Assembly (NCBI RefSeq): GCF_003855095.1
Contig: NZ_CP033972.1
Span: 682,001 to 746,000, forward strand
From: Gordonia insulae
GTDB taxonomy: Bacteria > Actinomycetota > Actinomycetes > Mycobacteriales > Mycobacteriaceae
Direction of reading: 5' to 3'
DNA length: 64,000 nt
Under the pieces are notes generated by a model. It was not told the DNA's origin. It saw only the letters and a program-made list of their open reading frames with translations, and did not search any database. Both the position numbers and the translations under genes were made by a program. The number at the start of each line of letters is the position of its first letter. Position 1 is the stretch's first letter. Of the stretch, positions 9,191-21,675 are shown in pieces.

Positions 9191-9221
9191 TTGGCATATT
9201 CGACGTCGGGGGCGGTAGCGT
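9191..9221 (+). promoter_or_regulatory. Candidate efpA promoter
   Basis: TTGGCA at 9191-9196 and TAGCGT at 9216-9221 are separated by 19 bases, and the ATG follows 8 bases later. This explains the TTG at 9191 as part of a -35 element rather than a start codon. Confidence 0.4.
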
Positions 9222-9229
9222 CGAACTCT

Positions 9230-10750
9230 ATGTCCGCACCCGAGACGTCGAGCCCCGAGCACACGGCCGTGCCCGAGTACCGTCGCGTCTTCGGCCCGGC
9301 GATCCTCGTTCTCAGCGGTATGCAGCTGCTGATGGTGCTCGACGGGACGGTCGCCGCGCTGGCACTGCCGCGTATCCGCGACGCGCTGCAGCTCTCCGAG
9401 TCGAGTGCGAACTGGATCATCAGCAGCTACGTCCTCGCGTTCGGCGGTCTGATGTTGCTGGGCGGTCGCCTCGGCGACACGTTCGGCCGCAAGCGGATGT
9501 TCATCATCGGTGTCGGCGCCTTCACCGTCACCTCCCTGCTGTGCGGCATCGCCTGGGACGAGACCAGCCTGATCGTCGGACGTGCCCTGCAGGGCGCATC
9601 GGCGGCCATTGCCGCGCCGACGGCGATGGCGCTGGTCGCCACGACGTTCGCACCGGGTAAGCCCCGAAGCCAGGCGTTCGCGATCTATGCGGCGATGACC
9701 GGCATCGGGTCGGTCGCCGGCCTGATCCTCGGCGGTGTGCTGACCGAGGTGTCGTGGCGGCTGGTCTTCCTCATCAACGTCCCGATCGGGGTCCTGGTCG
9801 CCATCGGCGCGATCGCGGTACTACGCGAGTCGCAGGGTGAGCGGTTGGCCCTCGACGTCCCGGGCGCGGTCCTGGCCACACTGGGCTGCACTCTGCTGGT
9901 GCTCGCCGTCAACGAGGGGCCCGGCGGGTGGGCACGCCCGATCGTGGTCGGCTCGTTCGTCCTCGGCGGCCTGGCCCTGATCGCGTTCATCTTCGTGGAG
10001 CGACGTGCGAGCAACCCGATCCTGCCGTTCGTGCTGTTCGGCAACCGCAATCGGGTCGCCGCGCTGGTCGCCATCTTCTTTGCCAGCATGATCATGATGT
10101 GCATGGCGGTGTTCATCTCCCTCTACCTGCAGGGGATTCTGAAGTACACCCCCATCCAGAGCGGCATGGCCGTCGTCCCGTTCGCATTCGGACTCGGTGT
10201 CGCCGCCGCGATCGCCTCCAAGCTGTCGTTGATGGTCCAGCCGCGGTGGCTGGTGCTGTTCGGTGGCGCGATCATCCTGGCGGGGTGCCTGTACGCATCC
10301 TCGATCGCCACCGGCGCACCGGACTACTTCCCGAGCATCGGGCTGCCCGTCATCGTCATCGGCTTCGGCGTCGGGTTCGCGGTCATCCCGCTGACCCTCT
10401 CGGTCGTCGCCGGGGTGGGGCCGTTGGAGATCGGCCCGCTGACCGCGCTGGCGCAGGTCGCCCAGAATCTCGGTGGCGCGATCGGGCTCGTCGCGGTCGG
10501 TGCGGCGGTCACGTCACGCGCGCTGTCGGAGGGTGGTACCACCGGCCCCGTCGAGGACATGAACCCGAGCGAACTGGCCGCACAGGCCAGCGGCTACGGA
10601 CTGGCGTTCGCCTGCTGCGCCGGGATCGCCGTGCTGGCCGCCGTCGTCGTGCTGTTCATGCGGTTCACGCCCGAAGAGGTCGCCGAGGGCCAGGCCGCCC
10701 AGGAGGCGGCAAACGCGTCGCTCGACGTCGACGAATCCGGGCATCACTGA
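9230..10750 (+). CDS. efpA: MFS drug-efflux transporter EfpA (DHA2, 14 TM)
   Basis: This integral membrane exporter has about 506 residues and 14 predicted membrane segments. The loop 2-3 signature GGRLGDTFGRKR and the antiporter motif C-like segment GIGSVAGLILGG mark the DHA2 drug:proton antiporter family. Sequence and neighbours (cysG before it, proS after it) match mycobacterial EfpA. The C-terminal tail is short and acidic. The ATG at 9230 is chosen because a promoter-like pair lies directly upstream. Confidence 0.9.
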   Translation: MSAPETSSPEHTAVPEYRRVFGPAILVLSGMQLLMVLDGTVAALALPRIRDALQLSESSANWIISSYVLAFGGLMLLGGRLGDTFGRKRMFIIGVGAFTVTSLLCGIAWDETSLIVGRALQGASAAIAAPTAMALVATTFAPGKPRSQAFAIYAAMTGIGSVAGLILGGVLTEVSWRLVFLINVPIGVLVAIGAIAVLRESQGERLALDVPGAVLATLGCTLLVLAVNEGPGGWARPIVVGSFVLGGLALIAFIFVERRASNPILPFVLFGNRNRVAALVAIFFASMIMMCMAVFISLYLQGILKYTPIQSGMAVVPFAFGLGVAAAIASKLSLMVQPRWLVLFGGAIILAGCLYASSIATGAPDYFPSIGLPVIVIGFGVGFAVIPLTLSVVAGVGPLEIGPLTALAQVAQNLGGAIGLVAVGAAVTSRALSEGGTTGPVEDMNPSELAAQASGYGLAFACCAGIAVLAAVVVLFMRFTPEEVAEGQAAQEAANASLDVDESGHH

Positions 10751-10815
10751 CCGTCGCCGACCCCGTCGGCCGTTCCGAGCGATGAGATCGGTCCGGTCCC
10801 CGGGTCTGCATCGGT

Positions 10816-11373
10816 ATGGATGCGCAGAATCTGGCCGGACTGTACGACCTGCCCACGCTCGAGTGGGCGCCGATCGCCGCTCGCCTCGACGACGGGGTTC
10901 CCCAGGCCCCGGGCACCGGGGGCCCGAACCGACACACCTGGTGGCTGGCGACCATCGACCACGACGGAAGCCCGCACGTGACCGGCATCGGCGCCCTGTG
11001 GCACGACGGAGCATTGTGGTTCGAGACCGGCCCGCGAACCCGCAAGGCGCGAAACGTCGCCCGCGACCCACGGTGCACCCTGTCCCTCGCGACGCACGAG
11101 TACGACCTGGTCGTGGAGGGCGTGGCGCACCTGGTGACCGAACCGGACGTCGTGGCGGAGATGGCGGCGCTGTGGTCCGCAGACGGCGGCTGGCCGTGCC
11201 GTGTCGACGACAGCGGGACGGCGCTGACCGCGGACTTCAGTGCCCCGTCGGCGGGTCCGCCGCCCTGGTACGTGTACCGGGTGACGCCGCAGCGGGCGAC
11301 CGCGTTGCAGACCGTCGAGCCGGGCGGGGCCACCCGATTCACGTTCGACGGGACCGCGTCGGTCAGTCGGTGA
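10816..11373 (+). CDS. Pyridoxamine 5'-phosphate oxidase-family split-barrel protein
   Basis: The 185-residue soluble protein has the FMN/F420-binding split-barrel pattern: [22 protein letters not shown], then [19 protein letters not shown], then an EGVAHLV strand. Substrate and cofactor (FMN or F420) are not determinable from sequence alone. Its 3' end overlaps the 3' end of the convergent yaaA gene by 11 bases, so no terminator can be placed between them. Function beyond flavin/deazaflavin binding is unknown. Confidence 0.8.
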   Translation: MDAQNLAGLYDLPTLEWAPIAARLDDGVPQAPGTGGPNRHTWWLATIDHDGSPHVTGIGALWHDGALWFETGPRTRKARNVARDPRCTLSLATHEYDLVVEGVAHLVTEPDVVAEMAALWSADGGWPCRVDDSGTALTADFSAPSAGPPPWYVYRVTPQRATALQTVEPGGATRFTFDGTASVSR

Positions 11374-12103
11374 TCACGACGATCTGGTCGGCGCGCGCGA
11401 TCTCCACCCGCTGACCGGCATCGGACAGCACCGCGGCCAGGGCGTTGACGTCACGGACGTTCCGCCGGGTCCGCACCAGCTCCCGCGCCATCAGTCCCTT
11501 GTAGTGCTTGTTGAAGTGGCTGACCACTTTTCGGCTGCCGTCGGCCGACTCGGTCATCACCGTCGCGGTGACCGCGTCGCGGACCGGTCCGAGTTGGTGA
11601 TACACCCCCGACCGCAGGTCGACCACGAAATCGTCGACGGCGTCGAGGCTGTCGGACAGGTCGGGTCTCCACAGGGACGCCAACGTCGGCATGCCGGGGA
11701 GCTTCGACCCGCCGGACAGGCGATAGGCGGGGATGGGATCGGTGGCGCGGACCACCCCGAACAGGGCGGAGCCGATCGCCAGCCGCTCGGACGCCTTGAC
11801 CTTGCCCGCACGGGTGAGCGACCGATGCTCGAGCGCGTCGTAGAGCACACCCGTGTAGCGGTCGATGGCCGGCCGGGTGGGGGAGAGCCAGAGGTCGGCG
11901 TTGCGGTCGATCTCGGCGAGCTGGGTCCGTCCGAGGTCCAGCGCCACGCGGCTCGCGTCGAGGTCGGAGGCCAGCTCGACGAGGGCCTCGGCGATCCTTT
12001 TGCGGATCGGGTTCAGCTCGGGAAACGCGAGGGTGTCCAGATCCAGTGGGGCACCTCGACCGCCGTCGGACTTGGTCTCGGAAGGAGGCAGGATGACGAG
12101 CAC
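11363..12103 (-). CDS. yaaA: YaaA (DUF328) peroxide-stress family protein
   Basis: The 246-residue product begins at a GTG (residues [15 protein letters not shown]) and contains the family hallmarks LPPSETK and a C-terminal FNKHYKG. In E. coli YaaA lowers free iron and DNA damage under peroxide stress; the biochemical activity is poorly defined. It is divergent from proS, with a gap of about 90 bp. The much longer reading frame upstream is antisense to proS and is not coding. Confidence 0.85.
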   Translation of the reverse strand: MLVILPPSETKSDGGRGAPLDLDTLAFPELNPIRKRIAEALVELASDLDASRVALDLGRTQLAEIDRNADLWLSPTRPAIDRYTGVLYDALEHRSLTRAGKVKASERLAIGSALFGVVRATDPIPAYRLSGGSKLPGMPTLASLWRPDLSDSLDAVDDFVVDLRSGVYHQLGPVRDAVTATVMTESADGSRKVVSHFNKHYKGLMARELVRTRRNVRDVNALAAVLSDAGQRVEIARADQIVVITD

Positions 12104-12193
12104 CGCAACACCATATCGGTGGCCGCCGATGCCTCCGGGAGCCGTCCCATGCCGCGGGCCTGCGGTCCGGGGCGCCCGACTAAGGTGAGTGCC

Positions 12194-13936
12194 GTGATCA
12201 CACGGATGTCGACCCTGTTCCTGCGCACGCTCCGCGACGATCCGGCCGATGCCGAGGTGCCCAGCCACAAGCTGCTGGTCCGCGCCGGGTATGTGCGCCG
12301 AGCCGCGCCGGGCGTCTACAGCTGGTTGCCGCTGGGACTGCGGGTGTTGAAGGCGGTCGAGGACGTCGTCCGGGAGGAGATGTCGGCGATCGGCGCGCAG
12401 GAGATCCTGCTGCCGGCCCTCTTGCCGCGTGATCCGTACGAGACCACTGGCCGGTGGACCGAGTACGGCGACAGCCTGTTCCGGCTCAAGGACCGCAAGG
12501 GTGCCGACATGCTGCTCGGACCGACGCACGAGGAGCTCTTCGCCCAGCTGGTCCGCAGCGAGTACTCGTCGTACAAGGACCTGCCGGTCATCCTCTATCA
12601 GATCCAGACCAAGTACCGCGACGAGGAGCGTCCGCGGGCGGGCATCCTGCGCGGCCGCGAGTTCGTGATGAAGGACGCCTATTCCTTCGACCTCGACGAC
12701 GACGGTCTCAAGGCCGCCTACCACGCGCACCGGGAGGCCTACCAGAAGATCTTCCGTCGCCTGGAGGTCACCTACGTCATCGTCGCGGCCACCTCCGGCG
12801 CGATGGGCGGGAGCGCCTCCGAGGAGTTCCTCGCCGAGAGCGAGGTGGGTGAGGACACCTTCGTGCGCTGCCTCGAGTCCGGGTACGCGGCCAACGTGGA
12901 GGCGGTCATCACGACTGCGCCGCAACCGATCCCGTTCGACGGGCTGCCGCAGGCGCAGATCCACGAGACGCCGGACACCCCGACCATCGAGACCCTGGTG
13001 CAGTGGGCGAACGCCACCTTCGACCACAACTACGGCGGGCACGACACGCTCAAGAACGTGATGGTCAAGATCCGTCGGCCCGGCGGGGACTGGGAGATCA
13101 CCGGCATCGGCGTACCCGGCGATCGTGAGGTCGACATGAAACGCCTCGAGGCGGCGGTCGAGCCGGCCGAGGTGGAGATCCTGTCCGAGGCCGACTTCGC
13201 CGCGAACCCGTTCCTCGTGAAGGGCTACATCGGGCCCAAGGCGCTGGCCGCCAATGGGATCACCTATCTGGTCGATCCCCGCGTGGTGGACGGGACGTCG
13301 TGGATCACCGGCGCCGACGAACCGGGTAGGCATTACGTGGGTCTGGTCGCGGGACGCGACTTCACCGCGGACGGCACCATCGAGGCGGCCGAGGTCCGCG
13401 ACGGTGATCCGTCACCGGACGGCAAGGGTCCGCTGGTGTCCGCGAAGGGCATCGAGATCGGCCACATCTTCCAGCTCGGTCAGAAGTACACCGACGCCTT
13501 CGAGGTCGACGTGCTCGGTGAGAGCGGCAAGCCGGTGCGGCTCACCATGGGGTCCTACGGTGTCGGGGTGTCGCGGCTGGTGGCGGTGATCGCCGAGCAG
13601 TGCCACGACGAGAAGGGACTGCGCTGGCCGCGGTCGGTCGCGCCGTACGCGGTACACCTGGTCATCGCGAACAAGGACGAGGCCGCGATCACCGGTGCGC
13701 ATGAACTGGCCGAGGATCTCGACGCCGCGGGACTGTCGGTGCTGCTCGACGACCGCAAGGCGTCGCCGGGAGTGAAGTTCAAGGACGCCGAACTCCTCGG
13801 CATGCCGGTCGTCGTGGTGGTGGGGCGTGGTTATGCCAACGGCACCATCGAGATCCGCGACCGATTCACCGGCGAGACGACCGAGGTCGCGGTCGACGGT
13901 GCGGTGGACGCGGTGACCGCGGCGGCCCGCGGCTGA
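12194..13936 (+). CDS. proS: Prolyl-tRNA synthetase, bacterial type
   Basis: ProS charges tRNA-Pro in the cytoplasm. The 580-residue protein has the class II catalytic core (motif 2 region around [21 protein letters not shown]), an insertion editing domain in the middle and a C-terminal anticodon-binding domain. I chose the GTG at 12194, giving [17 protein letters not shown], because the mycobacterial orthologue begins with the same pattern. The length matches the family. It is a single-copy housekeeping gene and sits alone between divergent and convergent neighbours. Confidence 0.96.
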   Translation: MITRMSTLFLRTLRDDPADAEVPSHKLLVRAGYVRRAAPGVYSWLPLGLRVLKAVEDVVREEMSAIGAQEILLPALLPRDPYETTGRWTEYGDSLFRLKDRKGADMLLGPTHEELFAQLVRSEYSSYKDLPVILYQIQTKYRDEERPRAGILRGREFVMKDAYSFDLDDDGLKAAYHAHREAYQKIFRRLEVTYVIVAATSGAMGGSASEEFLAESEVGEDTFVRCLESGYAANVEAVITTAPQPIPFDGLPQAQIHETPDTPTIETLVQWANATFDHNYGGHDTLKNVMVKIRRPGGDWEITGIGVPGDREVDMKRLEAAVEPAEVEILSEADFAANPFLVKGYIGPKALAANGITYLVDPRVVDGTSWITGADEPGRHYVGLVAGRDFTADGTIEAAEVRDGDPSPDGKGPLVSAKGIEIGHIFQLGQKYTDAFEVDVLGESGKPVRLTMGSYGVGVSRLVAVIAEQCHDEKGLRWPRSVAPYAVHLVIANKDEAAITGAHELAEDLDAAGLSVLLDDRKASPGVKFKDAELLGMPVVVVVGRGYANGTIEIRDRFTGETTEVAVDGAVDAVTAAARG

Positions 13937-13948
13937 CGTCCCGCGCAG

Positions 13949-14383
13949 TCAGGCCGGGGTGCCGGGAAACGCGACCGTCACCGGCGAATCACGCAGCGCG
14001 ACACGCCAGTTCGCTGCGCGCACCGTCGACTCGGTGAGGCCGTCGAGTCCTTGTCGTCGCGCCGCCGTGTCCGAACCCTTCTCCAACAGGGCCCGGTAGG
14101 CGACGGTGCAGTCGACCTCCGCGGCGAGCAGCGCCCGCACCGCGGACACCGAATCGTCGACGGTCACCGGCAGTGTGTAACCCGCCGCCTGCTGCGGGAC
14201 GGTGCCGCCCGCGGCGGTCAGTGCGGCCACCAGCGAGTCGCGCCGGACGCGATGTGCGGCAATGTATTCCGCGACGGTGACGCGGCGTGCCGCAGACACG
14301 TATGCGGTGGCGACGCCGTAGGTGAAGATCGCCGCGTTCTCCGCGTCGATCGCGGCGGCCAGGGCGTCGGTGGTCGCGGTCAT
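13949..14383 (-). CDS. DUF4439 ferritin-like protein
   Basis: The 144-residue protein is alanine-rich and largely helical with repeated Glu/His (DAENAAIFTYG, AEYIAAHRVRRD, AAEVDCTVAYRALLE), as in the DUF4439 ferritin-like family (M. tuberculosis Rv2844 region). Metal binding is not established. The ATG overlaps the stop of the upstream lipoprotein gene by 4 bases, so both are translated from one message. No signal peptide is seen. Confidence 0.75.
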   Translation of the reverse strand: MTATTDALAAAIDAENAAIFTYGVATAYVSAARRVTVAEYIAAHRVRRDSLVAALTAAGGTVPQQAAGYTLPVTVDDSVSAVRALLAAEVDCTVAYRALLEKGSDTAARRQGLDGLTESTVRAANWRVALRDSPVTVAFPGTPA

Positions 14384-14922
14384 CCGAGTTGAACCTCCAC
14401 CATGCTGGTCACCGACGCACTGATCGAACCGGCGAGGCCGGCGGGATAGCCGGTCAGATTCGCGGTCGCATCACCGGCGGCACGTGCGGACGACGAGAGT
14501 TGCTCGCGCAGGGCGGGCACCGTCGTCGGTGCCGCGGGAGTCGGCGCGGTGATCGACGCATCGCCCGGAGCGGCCGATGCGGGCGCCGAGGTCGATGCTG
14601 CGGGAGTGGCGATCCGTCCCGCGGTCTCCTCGTCGAGTCGGGTGATCTCCTCCCGCAGCGCACGCGCGTGTTCTCCGCGTTGCGCGGCGACCACACCGAG
14701 GGCGCCGGCGTACTCGGGCGCCCGGGGCGCCAGCGATTGTGCCGCAGCCTGATCGGCGAGCGCGGCGTCGGCCAGCGGTACCAGCGCGGCGGCGGTCACC
14801 TGCTCGGGCGACGGGCCGGTGTCGCACGCGCCGATCGTCGTCACCGCGATCGTCCCGGCGGTCACCGTGAGGCCGGCCCGCAGGATCGCGCGTCGGGTGA
14901 GGGGAGGGGTCACGCGACACAT
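14380..14922 (-). CDS. Tat/lipoprotein-type exported Ala-rich protein
   Basis: The product of about 180 residues has a twin-Arg-like leader (TRRAILRAG) and a lipobox TIGAC, so it is probably exported and lipid-anchored. The mature part is helical and Ala/Glu-rich with a Pro/Ala/Thr linker in the middle, resembling M. tuberculosis Rv2843 in position and type. ATG at 14922 is taken; a GTG nine bases downstream is equally possible. Together with the ferritin-like gene it forms a two-gene unit of unknown function. Confidence 0.7.
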   Translation of the reverse strand: MCRVTPPLTRRAILRAGLTVTAGTIAVTTIGACDTGPSPEQVTAAALVPLADAALADQAAAQSLAPRAPEYAGALGVVAAQRGEHARALREEITRLDEETAGRIATPAASTSAPASAAPGDASITAPTPAAPTTVPALREQLSSSARAAGDATANLTGYPAGLAGSISASVTSMVEVQLG

Positions 14923-15101
14923 GATGCCAGTTGCGTCGCGACGACCCGGACGTGCGGCGGGCGGTCGCCCCCGCCGTGTCCCCGGGCGGTCACGACGTCG
15001 CTCGGCATCCACTAGGATGGATGACTGCAGTCAGCCGGTCGCCGACCGCCCCGACGATGCACGTCAGTCCGTCGGGACAACTGAAGACGAGGAGTGTGCG
15101 C

Positions 15102-15647
15102 GTGTCCATCACCGCCGAGCAGGTCAGTCGACTCGTCGAACCCGTGATCGCCGGTCGGGGCTTCGATCTCGAGGACGTCCTCGTCACCGCCGCGGGGGAA
15201 CGTGCGGATGTCACCATCGTGGTCGACCGGGACGGTGGCGGTGACCTCGACGTCCTCGCCGACCTCAGCCGCGAGATCTCCGATGTCCTCGACGGCGCGC
15301 CGCCGACAGCCGACGCCGCGTACACACTCGAGGTGACCTCGCCGGGCGTCGACCGACCTCTGACCCTCGAACGGCACTGGCGGCGCGCGCTCGGGCGCAA
15401 GGCGACCGTCGAACTACGGAGCGACGACGATTCGTCGCGACGCGTCACCGGGCGGGTCGGGCCGGTCGCCGACGGTCACGTCCGTCTCGCGGTCAACGAG
15501 AAGGGGCGGCTACGCACCGAGGACGTCGACCTCGCGGCCGTCGTCTCCGCGGTGGTCCAGGTCGACTTCTCGCGGCCGAGTTCGGCCGAGCTCGAGATGT
15601 GCGGCCTCGACGCCGACGAGATCCGTCGACGGCAATCCGACAGCTGA
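15102..15647 (+). CDS. rimP: Ribosome maturation factor RimP
   Basis: RimP assists assembly of the 30S subunit. The 181-residue protein has the conserved EVTSPGVDRPL segment and a C-terminal Sm-like domain. The GTG at 15102 is preferred over the GTG at 15096 because AGGAG at 15090-15094 gives correct spacing only to 15102. It is the first gene of the rimP-nusA-ylxR-infB cluster. The 180-bp region upstream, divergent from the lipoprotein gene, contains TAGGAT near 15014 as a possible -10 element. Confidence 0.92.
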   Translation: MSITAEQVSRLVEPVIAGRGFDLEDVLVTAAGERADVTIVVDRDGGGDLDVLADLSREISDVLDGAPPTADAAYTLEVTSPGVDRPLTLERHWRRALGRKATVELRSDDDSSRRVTGRVGPVADGHVRLAVNEKGRLRTEDVDLAAVVSAVVQVDFSRPSSAELEMCGLDADEIRRRQSDS

Positions 15648-15733
15648 GCGCGATGTCACCTCACGACCGTCACCGATGACCACTTCACCGATGCTGATTC
15701 ACAACCACGCGTGATCTGCGCACAATCGAAGCA

Positions 15734-15769
15734 GACAAATGAATAGGAGCCGACAAATGAATAGGAGCC
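15734..15769 (+). repeat. Perfect 18-bp tandem duplication in front of nusA
   Basis: The unit GACAAATGAATAGGAGCC occurs twice without a mismatch (15734-15751 and 15752-15769). Each copy carries an ATG and an AGGAG Shine-Dalgarno. The length is a multiple of three, so both ATGs are in the same frame. Confidence 0.95.
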
Positions 15770-15780
15770 CGGCCACATGA
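15739..15780 (+). CDS. Candidate 13-residue leader peptide overlapping the nusA start
   Basis: The frame starting in the first repeat encodes [13 protein letters not shown] and ends in a TGA whose first two bases are shared with the nusA ATG (ATGA). Two Shine-Dalgarno sequences fall inside it. It could be a translationally coupled leader, or simply a chance frame created by the duplication. No ribosome-profiling evidence is available. Confidence 0.3.
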   Translation: MNRSRQMNRSPAT

Positions 15781-16814
15781 ACATCGACATCAACGCACTG
15801 CGGATGATCGAGGCGGACAAAGGTATCTCGATCGACACGGTGATCACCGCGATCGAGACCGCACTGCTCACGGCCTACCGACATACCGAGGGCTTCGCCC
15901 CGCACGCCCGGATCGACGTCAACCGCAAGACCGGTGCGGTGCGCGTGATGGCGCAGGAGCTCGACGACAACGGCGACGTCGTCCACGAATGGGACGACAC
16001 ACCCGAGGGCTTCGGCCGCATCGCGGCGACCACGGCACGCCAGGTCATCCTGCAGCGGCTCCGGGATGCCGAGAACGAGAAGAACTTCGGCGACTTCGTG
16101 GCACATGAGGGCGAGATCGTCGGTGGCGTCGTGCAGCAGGATTCCCGCGCCAACGCGCGCGGCATGATCGTCGTGCAGATCGGCAGCGACGCCAACAGCG
16201 CCGAGGGGGTCATCCCGCCGGCCGAGCAGGTACCCGGCGAGACCTACACCCACGGCGATCGCATCAAGTGCTACGTCGTCGGGGTGTCGAGGGGCTCGCG
16301 CGGCCCGCAGATCACCCTGTCCCGGACGCACCCGAACCTCGTCCGCAAACTGTTCTCGCTGGAGGTCCCGGAGATCGAGGACGGGTCGGTCGAGATCGTG
16401 GCGGTCGCCCGCGAGGCGGGGCACCGGTCGAAGATCGGCGTGCACACCGGGGTCAGCGGACTCAATGCGAAGGGTGCGTGCATCGGTCCGATGGGGCAGC
16501 GGGTGCGCAACGTGATGAGCGAACTGGCCGGCGAGAAGATCGACATCATCGACTACGACACCGACCCCGCGGTGTTCGTCGGGAATGCCCTGTCCCCGGC
16601 GAAGGTTGTGTCGGTCGAGGTCGTCGATCTCGCGGCGAAGGCGGCGAGGGTCGTCGTGCCGGACTACCAGCTGTCGCTGGCGATCGGCAAGGAAGGCCAG
16701 AATGCCCGCCTGGCGGCGCGGCTGACGGGATGGCGGATCGATATCAGGTCCGACGCCGACCCCGGTCCCGCGACGTCGCAGGACCGCCGTTCCGACGCTC
16801 CGCACGCCGACTGA
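15777..16814 (+). CDS. nusA: Transcription termination/antitermination factor NusA
   Basis: NusA binds RNA polymerase and nascent RNA to control pausing, termination and rRNA antitermination. The 345-residue protein has the N-terminal polymerase-binding domain, an S1 domain (around [16 protein letters not shown]) and two KH domains ([15 protein letters not shown] and [17 protein letters not shown]). It lacks the acidic C-terminal repeats of E. coli, as is normal for actinobacteria. The ATG at 15777 overlaps a candidate leader stop, and the nearest SD (AGGAG) is in the second 18-bp repeat. Confidence 0.95.
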   Translation: MNIDINALRMIEADKGISIDTVITAIETALLTAYRHTEGFAPHARIDVNRKTGAVRVMAQELDDNGDVVHEWDDTPEGFGRIAATTARQVILQRLRDAENEKNFGDFVAHEGEIVGGVVQQDSRANARGMIVVQIGSDANSAEGVIPPAEQVPGETYTHGDRIKCYVVGVSRGSRGPQITLSRTHPNLVRKLFSLEVPEIEDGSVEIVAVAREAGHRSKIGVHTGVSGLNAKGACIGPMGQRVRNVMSELAGEKIDIIDYDTDPAVFVGNALSPAKVVSVEVVDLAAKAARVVVPDYQLSLAIGKEGQNARLAARLTGWRIDIRSDADPGPATSQDRRSDAPHAD

Positions 16815-16847
16815 GCAGCCGGTTGTCCGAGAACAGTACCGGCGCGC

Positions 16848-16853
16848 TAGACT
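16848..16853 (+). promoter_or_regulatory. -10 hexamer TAGACT for ylxR
   Basis: TAGACT ends 5 bases before the ATG and no Shine-Dalgarno is visible, so an internal leaderless promoter is likely inside the nusA-infB cluster. Confidence 0.45.
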
Positions 16854-16858
16854 GATCG

Positions 16859-17218
16859 ATGGTTCAGCGAACGCTGCCGACAACACCCGAGGATCGGGCC
16901 CCGCGAGACGGTTCGACCCGACGCGGACCGGTCCGGATGTGTGTCGGTTGTCGGCAACGTGCCGAGGCTTCGGATCTGGTCCGGATGGTCGCCCGTCAGG
17001 GTGACGGTCCGCCGGTGATCGTCGTCGACCTCGCGAAGACCATGCCGGGACGAGGTGCCTGGTTGCACCCGCGACGGGACTGTGTGTCCGCCGCGGTGCG
17101 ACGCAGAGCGTTTCCCTCGGCACTTCGGGTGCCCGGTCTGACCGTGGACCCCGACGACCTCGCCGAAGCAATCGGTGGGATCACCGAAGGAGATGGCCGT
17201 CAAGGCCGGAACAGGTAG
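16859..17218 (+). CDS. ylxR: YlxR (DUF448) RNA-binding protein
   Basis: The 119-residue protein has the YlxR core RMCVGCRQRAEASDLVRMV and GRGAWLHPRRDC. YlxR proteins are small basic nucleic-acid-binding proteins encoded between nusA and infB in many Gram-positive bacteria; some act as regulators. It sits in exactly that position. The N-terminal 25 residues are a variable extension. Confidence 0.88.
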   Translation: MVQRTLPTTPEDRAPRDGSTRRGPVRMCVGCRQRAEASDLVRMVARQGDGPPVIVVDLAKTMPGRGAWLHPRRDCVSAAVRRRAFPSALRVPGLTVDPDDLAEAIGGITEGDGRQGRNR

Positions 17219-17320
17219 CAGAAGACATGAGCACACCGTGAAGTACCCACGATGAGCGCGTTTCTAACGTAAACCGAGGTCGTAGCGGGCAGCCCGCTCG
17301 ACCTCCAAGTGAGGAGAGCA

Positions 17321-20161
<2,841 letters not shown>

Positions 20162-20183
20162 GTTCCGCGCCACGACTGCCGAT

Positions 20184-20228
20184 CTCCCCTTCGGGGTCCG
20201 CGTGATTCGCGCGGACTCCGAAGGGGAG
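20184..20228 (+). terminator. 19-bp stem-loop between infB and rbfA
   Basis: CTCCCCTTCGGGGTCCGCG at 20184-20202 pairs with 20210-20228 over 19 positions (one G-U), leaving a 7-base loop. There is no U-tract after it, and the rbfA Shine-Dalgarno follows 15 bases later. It may be an actinobacterial I-shaped terminator, a partial attenuator or an RNA-processing hairpin. Confidence 0.6.
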
Positions 20229-20254
20229 TGGTCTCCCAGTGGAAAGGACCGATG

Positions 20255-20722
20255 ATGGTTGATTCGGCACGAGCTGCCCGCATGGCGAAGCGCATCTCCT
20301 CGATCGTCGCCTCGGCGATCGGGACCGAGATCAAGGACCCGCGCCTGGCCTACGTCACGATCACCGATGCCCGGGTCACCAACGACCTGCACGACGCGAC
20401 GTTGTACTACACCGTGATGGGCGAGTCGATCGACGCCGAACCCGATTACGAGGCCGCGGCCGCCGGTTTGGCGAAGGCGACCGGCATCCTCCGGTCGAAG
20501 GTCGGGGCCGGCACGGGTGTGCGATTCACCCCGACACTGACATTCGTGCTCGACACGGTGCCCGATGCCGCACGTCACATGGAGGAACTGGTCGCGCGAG
20601 CGCGGGCCAACGACGAGTTGGTGGCCCGACAGGCGGAGCAGGCGCGCCCGGCGGGTGATGCGGATCCCTACCGGAGCACGGAGGACGACGACAGCGCCGG
20701 CGAGGGTGGTTCCCCGGCGTGA
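20255..20722 (+). CDS. rbfA: Ribosome-binding factor A
   Basis: RbfA is a 30S maturation and cold-adaptation factor with a KH-like fold. The 155-residue product keeps the family core: [26 protein letters not shown] and [22 protein letters not shown]. Of two adjacent ATGs, the second (20255) fits the mycobacterial N-terminus and the AAAGGA spacing. The stop overlaps the GTG of the following DHH phosphoesterase gene, so these two are coupled. Confidence 0.93.
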   Translation: MVDSARAARMAKRISSIVASAIGTEIKDPRLAYVTITDARVTNDLHDATLYYTVMGESIDAEPDYEAAAAGLAKATGILRSKVGAGTGVRFTPTLTFVLDTVPDAARHMEELVARARANDELVARQAEQARPAGDADPYRSTEDDDSAGEGGSPA

Positions 20723-21675
20723 CCGCCTCGACCAGCACGGCGGTGGCCACCGAACTCACCGATGTACCGGCGGTCACCATCCTGTGCCACGTCCGGCCGG
20801 ACGCGGACACCATCGGCAGCGGCCTGGCCCTCGGGCTGGCCCTCGACCGCCTCGGCGTCGACGTCGAGGTCGCCTTCCCGGACACCGTTGCGCTGCCCGC
20901 AACGCTGGCGGGTTTACCCGGCGCGAAGCTCCTCGTCGTGGAGGGCGACGTGGTCGGCCATCCCGTCGTGGTATCGGTCGATGCCGCCAGCCTGAGCCGG
21001 TTGGATTCTCTTGCAACGATTTTCACTGCTGCTCAGCGTTCGGTGACGATCGATCACCACGCCTCGAACGACGGTTTCGGCGATCTCGACCTGATCGACC
21101 CGACCGCCGACTGCACCGCGGTGCTGGTGCTGTCGGTGCTCGACGCGATGGGCGTTGTCGTCGATGCCGAGATCGCCACCTGCCTGTACGCGGGACTGGT
21201 GACCGACACGGGTTCCTTCCGCTGGGCGCGACCGGAGTCGTTTCGCGTCGCCGCCCGTCTGATCGATGCAGGCGTCGACGCGCGTGCGTGGAGCCGGATG
21301 CTGCTCGACACTCATCCCTTCCGGTGGTTCTCCATGGTGTCGTCGGTGCTCGGCGGTGCTCAGCTGGTACCGGCTGCGTGTGGTGGGGACGGCCTCGTCT
21401 ACGCGGTCATCCCGCACGACGTGCTCTCCGGGATGAGCTGGGAGGAGTCGGAAAGCGTGGTCGACATCGTCCGGACCGCCGATGAGGCCGAGGTGGCGGC
21501 GGTGTTCAAGGAGACCGGACCGGCCAGCTGGACGGTGTCGCTGCGGTCCAAGCGCAGCGTCGATCTGGTTCCGATCGCCGCGGCACATGGTGGCGGCGGG
21601 CATCGCCACGCCTCCGGCTACAGCGACATAGGAACCGCGGACGAGGTCGTGACCCGTTTGTTGGGGTCCCTCTGA
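20719..21675 (+). CDS. DHH/DHHA1 phosphoesterase, NrnA-like (nanoRNase / pAp or c-di-AMP phosphatase)
   Basis: The 318-residue protein has the DHH motifs ([28 protein letters not shown]) and a C-terminal DHHA1 domain with [10 protein letters not shown]. The orthologue at this position in M. tuberculosis (Rv2837c) degrades c-di-AMP/pApA and nanoRNA and dephosphorylates pAp. The same role is inferred here. It starts with a GTG overlapping the rbfA stop. The acidic and His residues for two metal ions are all present. Confidence 0.88.
   Translation: MTASTSTAVATELTDVPAVTILCHVRPDADTIGSGLALGLALDRLGVDVEVAFPDTVALPATLAGLPGAKLLVVEGDVVGHPVVVSVDAASLSRLDSLATIFTAAQRSVTIDHHASNDGFGDLDLIDPTADCTAVLVLSVLDAMGVVVDAEIATCLYAGLVTDTGSFRWARPESFRVAARLIDAGVDARAWSRMLLDTHPFRWFSMVSSVLGGAQLVPAACGGDGLVYAVIPHDVLSGMSWEESESVVDIVRTADEAEVAAVFKETGPASWTVSLRSKRSVDLVPIAAAHGGGGHRHASGYSDIGTADEVVTRLLGSL

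Noticed and set aside
9191..9229. Longer EfpA with a TTG start
   Set aside because: The TTG is better explained as the -35 TTGGCA; the added residues have no family similarity.
11504..12193. N-terminal extension of ProRS
   Set aside because: It is the antisense of yaaA; the family N-terminus begins at the GTG 12194.
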